In this document: in pieces, positions 32,041-35,635 of the stretch
Layout: each line of letters starts with the position of its first letter
How positions within the stretch are numbered: the stretch's first letter is position 1
Assembly: GCF_003172935.1 (NCBI RefSeq)
Contig: NZ_QGKS01000280.1
Location: forward strand, 1-35,635
Direction: 5' to 3'
Origin: Micromonospora sicca
Lineage (GTDB): Bacteria > Actinomycetota > Actinomycetes > Mycobacteriales > Micromonosporaceae
DNA: 35,635 bases
The notes under the pieces: generated by a model
Seen by the model: only the letters and a program-made list of their open reading frames with translations
Told to the model about the DNA's origin: nothing
Database searches by the model: none
Made by a program: the position numbers and the translations under genes

Positions 32041-32125
32041 TGATTTATATCAATTGATCTCTATGTGCTCCCCTCGCGATTCTCCGGGCTTCCGCCGCAT
32101 GTCTATCTATTGATATCTATCTCGC
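32041..32125 (+). promoter_or_regulatory. AT-rich control region upstream of the SGNH esterase
   Basis: Markedly A/T-rich for this genome. Contains the perfect palindrome ATCAATTGAT (32049-32058) and, about 50 bp on, two TCTATCT copies flanking ATTGATA. Probably the promoter and operator of the secreted esterase; no factor is assigned. Confidence 0.4.
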
Positions 32126-32155
32126 ACCACCACTTCCCACCCCCAGGAGTGCCAT

Positions 32156-32959
32156 GTGCGGAGATCCCGTCTCGTCACCCTCGCCCTCAGTCTGGCGACG
32201 TCCCTCGGCGCCACGCTCGCCCTGGCCGTCCCGGCCCAGGCCGCCCCCACCGACCGGTACGTCGCCCTCGGCGACTCGTACGCCTCCGGCGTGGGCGCCG
32301 GCAGCTACACCGCCGAGAGCGGCTCCTGCCAGCGCAGCACCAACGCCTATCCGGCCCGCTACAACACCAACGTCCAGCCGGCCTCGTACCGCTCGGTGGC
32401 CTGCTCGGGCGCGCGGACGACCGACGTGACCAACAGCCAGCTCGCCGCCCTCGGCTCGACCACCACGCTGGTCAGCGTCACGGTCGGCGGCAACGACGTC
32501 GGCTTCGCCAACATCATGACCACCTGCGTGCTCTACGGCACCACGGAATGCGTGGCCGCCGTGCAGGCCGCCGAGGACAAGGCTCGCGCCCAGTTGGCCG
32601 GCCTGCTGGCCACCGTCTACAACGGAATCAGGAGCCGGGCCCCCTCCGCCCGGGTGGTGGTCGTCGGCTACCCGGTCTTCTACCAGCTCGACACCCTCTG
32701 CGTGGGGCTGAGCGACACCTCCCGGGCGAAGATCAACGAGGGCATCAACCTGGTCGACGACATCACCCGCAGCGCCGCCCTCGCCGCCGGCTTCAAGTTC
32801 GCCGACGTCCGGTCGAGCTTCGTCGGCCACCAGCTCTGCAGCTACGGCGAGAAGTGGCTGCACGCGTTGAACTACACCAACATCGGCATCTCCTACCACC
32901 CGACGGCCGCCGGGCAGGCCGGCGGCTACTACCCGGTCTTCCGGGGCGTGGCAGGCTGA
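32156..32959 (+). CDS. Secreted SGNH/GDSL-family esterase/lipase
   Basis: 267 residues from GTG 32156, 6 nt after AGGAG; an out-of-frame ATG overlaps it by two bases. Signal peptide MRRSR, a hydrophobic stretch to about residue 25, cleavage after PAQA-A. SGNH residues: Ser in ALGDSYASG, Gly in the SGARTTDVT block, Asn in VGGNDVGF and the Asp/His region ISYHPTAAGQ. Six cysteines suggest three disulfides, as in secreted Streptomyces lipases of this family. Hydrolyses esters or acylglycerols outside the cell; chain-length preference unknown. The upstream 200 bp contain an A/T-rich palindromic region; a perfect 12-bp hairpin follows. Confidence 0.92.
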   Translation: MRRSRLVTLALSLATSLGATLALAVPAQAAPTDRYVALGDSYASGVGAGSYTAESGSCQRSTNAYPARYNTNVQPASYRSVACSGARTTDVTNSQLAALGSTTTLVSVTVGGNDVGFANIMTTCVLYGTTECVAAVQAAEDKARAQLAGLLATVYNGIRSRAPSARVVVVGYPVFYQLDTLCVGLSDTSRAKINEGINLVDDITRSAALAAGFKFADVRSSFVGHQLCSYGEKWLHALNYTNIGISYHPTAAGQAGGYYPVFRGVAG

Positions 32960-32969
32960 CCGGAGCTCC

Positions 32970-32998
32970 GTCCGGGACGGGCCGGTCCCGTCCCGGAC
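32970..32998 (+). terminator. Perfect 12-bp hairpin after the esterase
   Basis: GTCCGGGACGGG (32970-32981), loop CCGGT, CCCGTCCCGGAC (32987-32998), 10 bp after the stop. Confidence 0.7.
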
Positions 32999-33002
32999 GC
33001 GA

Positions 33003-33083
33003 GCCCGCTACCTGGACCCCGACCTCGCCGTCGAGGCGGTGGCCGCGGCCGCCGTCAGCGCCGCCCACCTGTCGGCCGGCGGT
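33003..33083 (+). pseudogene. Possible remnant of a DUF4259-like gene
   Basis: One frame reads ARYLDPDLAVEAVAAAAVSA then AHLSAGG, resembling the alanine-rich helix of DUF4259 proteins (YLD..., EA.AAAA..AA). No start codon or other part of the domain is present; it runs antisense into the end of the peroxidase gene. Could be chance in GC-rich DNA. Confidence 0.25.
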
Positions 33084-33091
33084 CGCCGACG

Positions 33092-33580
33092 TCAGGCCGG
33101 GAGGATCTTCTCGACGGCGGCGCGCAGCTCGGGAGCGTCCGGGGTCACCGTCGGGGCGAACCGGGCCGCCACCGTGCCGTCCGGGGCGACCAGGAACTTC
33201 TCGAAGTTCCACCGGATGTCGCCGGTGTGCCCCTCGGCGTCGGGGGTGGACACCAGCTCGGCATAGAGCGGGTGCCGGCCCGGGCCGTTGACGTCGACCT
33301 TCTCCGTCAGCGGGAACGTCACGCCGTAGTTGACCTGGCAGAACTCGCCGATCTCGTCGGCCGTGCCGGGTTCCTGACCGGCGAACTGGTTGCACGGCAC
33401 CCCGAGCACCGTCAGCCCTCGGTCGGCGTACTCGTCGGCGAGGGCCTGCAGGCCGGCGTACTGGGGGGTCAGCCCGCACCGGGAGGCCACGTTGACCACC
33501 AGCAGGGCACGGCCCCGGTACTGCGCGAGGTCGGCGGGGCCGCCGGTGAGGGCGTCGATCTGGACGTCGAAAACGGTCAT
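33092..33580 (-). CDS. Glutathione peroxidase-family thiol peroxidase
   Basis: 162 residues from ATG 33580. Peroxidatic Cys35 in NVASRCGLTPQY (Cys, not selenocysteine), PCNQFAGQEPG with the conserved Gln, a Cys at 81 (EFCQVNYG) that fits the resolving cysteine of thioredoxin-dependent members, and RWNFEKFLV with the conserved Trp and Asn. It reduces H2O2 or lipid hydroperoxides, most likely with thioredoxin or a similar thiol, since actinobacteria lack glutathione. Divergent from the chitinase gene. A leaderless arrangement (TAGCCT, six bases, ATG) is seen. Confidence 0.92.
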   Translation of the reverse strand: MTVFDVQIDALTGGPADLAQYRGRALLVVNVASRCGLTPQYAGLQALADEYADRGLTVLGVPCNQFAGQEPGTADEIGEFCQVNYGVTFPLTEKVDVNGPGRHPLYAELVSTPDAEGHTGDIRWNFEKFLVAPDGTVAARFAPTVTPDAPELRAAVEKILPA

Positions 33581-33586
33581 GCCGCG

Positions 33587-33592
33587 AGGCTA
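33587..33592 (-). promoter_or_regulatory. Candidate leaderless -10 (TAGCCT) of the peroxidase gene
   Basis: TAGCCT, six bases, ATG 33580; identical hexamer and spacing to the SRPBCC gene. Confidence 0.5.
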
Positions 33593-33632
33593 CGCGTCCC
33601 CCGGGCCCGGCCCGACCACGGCCGAGCAAATC

Positions 33633-33646
33633 GATGTATGTACATC
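33633..33646 (+). promoter_or_regulatory. Palindrome abutting the chitinase -35
   Basis: GATGTA, two bases, TACATC, ending immediately before TTGACG. Candidate operator. Confidence 0.35.
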
Positions 33647-33675
33647 TTGACGAAGTGATGACGCGTGAGTAGCGT
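33647..33675 (+). promoter_or_regulatory. Principal-sigma-type promoter of the chitinase
   Basis: TTGACG (33647-33652), 17 nt, TAGCGT (33670-33675). Near-consensus spacing and hexamers; expected transcript start near 33682, leader about 42 nt. Confidence 0.65.
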
Positions 33676-33690
33676 CTCAGCATCCAATCT

Positions 33691-33701
33691 GGAAAGTTTC
33701 C
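33691..33701 (+). promoter_or_regulatory. GGAAAGTTTCC palindrome in the chitinase leader
   Basis: Perfect 5-bp arms around a central G, about 10 bp past the predicted transcript start, where a repressor would block elongation or initiation. Followed by TAACTGTTTAGG. Candidate operator for CAZyme control. Confidence 0.4.
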
Positions 33702-33723
33702 TAACTGTTTAGGGAGACGCCAC

Positions 33724-35346
<1,623 letters not shown>

Positions 35347-35372
35347 GCCGAGTGCCGACGCATCACCCACAC

Positions 35373-35405
35373 GGCGGGGAGGGACCAGCACGGTCCCTCC
35401 CCGCC
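35373..35405. terminator. Perfect 14-bp bidirectional hairpin
   Basis: GGCGGGGAGGGACC (35373-35386), loop AGCAC, GGTCCCTCCCCGCC (35392-35405), between the chitinase stop and the convergent CBM5/12 gene stop. Confidence 0.75.
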
Positions 35406-35430
35406 CGCGTGCTCGGCCCTCTCGCGGTGC

Positions 35431-35635
35431 TCAGGTGGCGAGCCAGAGGGCCGGCACGTTCGGCGGTTCCCAGCCGACGAGCGAGGTGTGCGCCTGCCGG
35501 CACTGCCAGGTCCGGCCGGCGTAGCTGACCCGCGCGCCCAGGGCGTACGCCGTGTTGGCCTGCCAGGCCGGCGCCCCCGCCGTGGGCGTGCCCGTCGGCG
35601 GCGCGGTCGTGGTGGGCGGCGGCGTGGTGGGCGAG
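35431..35635 (-). CDS. C-terminus of a secreted CBM5/12 (chitin-binding) protein, 5' part outside window
   Basis: The last 67 codons of a gene running in from the right edge; stop TGA at 35431-35433. The visible part begins with a Pro/Thr-rich linker (SPTTPPPTTTAPPTGT) and ends in a CBM5/12-type module: WQANTAYALGARVSYAGRTW, a Cys, then AHTSLVGWEPPNVPALW at the C-terminus. These modules bind chitin or cellulose and sit at the end of secreted hydrolases or LPMOs; the catalytic part is not in view. It converges with the GH18 chitinase, so two chitin-related secreted proteins are neighbours. Confidence 0.85.
   Translation of the reverse strand, partial: SPTTPPPTTTAPPTGTPTAGAPAWQANTAYALGARVSYAGRTWQCRQAHTSLVGWEPPNVPALWLAT

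Overview
The window looks like chromosomal DNA of a high-GC actinobacterium, most likely a member of the Micromonosporaceae (Micromonospora or a close relative). Base composition is strongly GC-rich, with G or C at almost every third codon position. The gene content is actinobacterial: a PimB-type mannosyltransferase, a DUF5304 protein beside a ROK glucokinase, a PPi-type phosphofructokinase, a DUF2203 protein, a Methyltransf_19 protein, OtsA, and secreted CBM2/GH18 and CBM5/12 proteins. The placement is inferred from gene content alone. No rRNA, tRNA, CRISPR array, IS element or prophage was recognised.

Layout. 1-4203 (+): 3' part of a NYN-domain protein, a small Cys-rich protein, a 12-codon leader ORF coupled to an M48 membrane protease, and a GT4 mannosyltransferase. 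4256-11206 (-): methyltransferase and GGDEF/EAL genes overlapping by 8 bp, then a long-chain acyl-CoA ligase followed by a histidine kinase and its NarL-type response regulator. 11394-16850 (+): SRPBCC protein, DUF5304 protein, ROK glucokinase, EEP-family phosphohydrolase, flavin monooxygenase and alpha/beta-hydrolase-fold protein. 16876-19317 (-): otsA and a DUF308-like membrane protein. 19562-25019: plsC (+), a 1196-aa zinc-ribbon/cyclase/AAA/TPR protein (-), a small acidic protein (+) and a Crp-family regulator (-). 25265-28967 (+): RNase AS, a general-stress flavin-type protein, PPi-PFK, ProC and DUF2203. 29001-31300 (-): a threonine dehydratase and a frame-broken DUF4397/sortase locus. 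31459-35635: GNAT enzyme, secreted SGNH esterase, glutathione peroxidase (-), chitinase and the end of a CBM5/12 protein (-).

The most striking structure is a 59-bp tandem repeat, two copies at each of two gene boundaries (glucokinase/EEP and monooxygenase/hydrolase). Each unit is a complete 20-codon mini-cistron. It starts with a GTG that overlaps the preceding stop as GTGA, ends with a TGA that overlaps the next GTG as GTGA, and carries an SD-like GGAAGG or GAAGGG just before the next start. Removing both units restores a plain GTGA stop/start overlap between the flanking genes. The repeat therefore behaves as an insertable spacer that keeps termination-reinitiation coupling intact.

Other points of interest: six genes share a leaderless-promoter layout (TANNNT placed 6-7 nt before the start codon); a sigma-B/F-like promoter precedes the stress protein; a RecA-NDp/PafBC-like promoter precedes the small Cys-rich gene; the hydrolase lacks its serine nucleophile; the EAL domain lacks a motif aspartate; and the DUF4397/sortase locus is out of frame. 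No stretch longer than 300 bp lacks a gene. Most convergent gene pairs are separated by perfect GC-rich hairpins without U-tracts.
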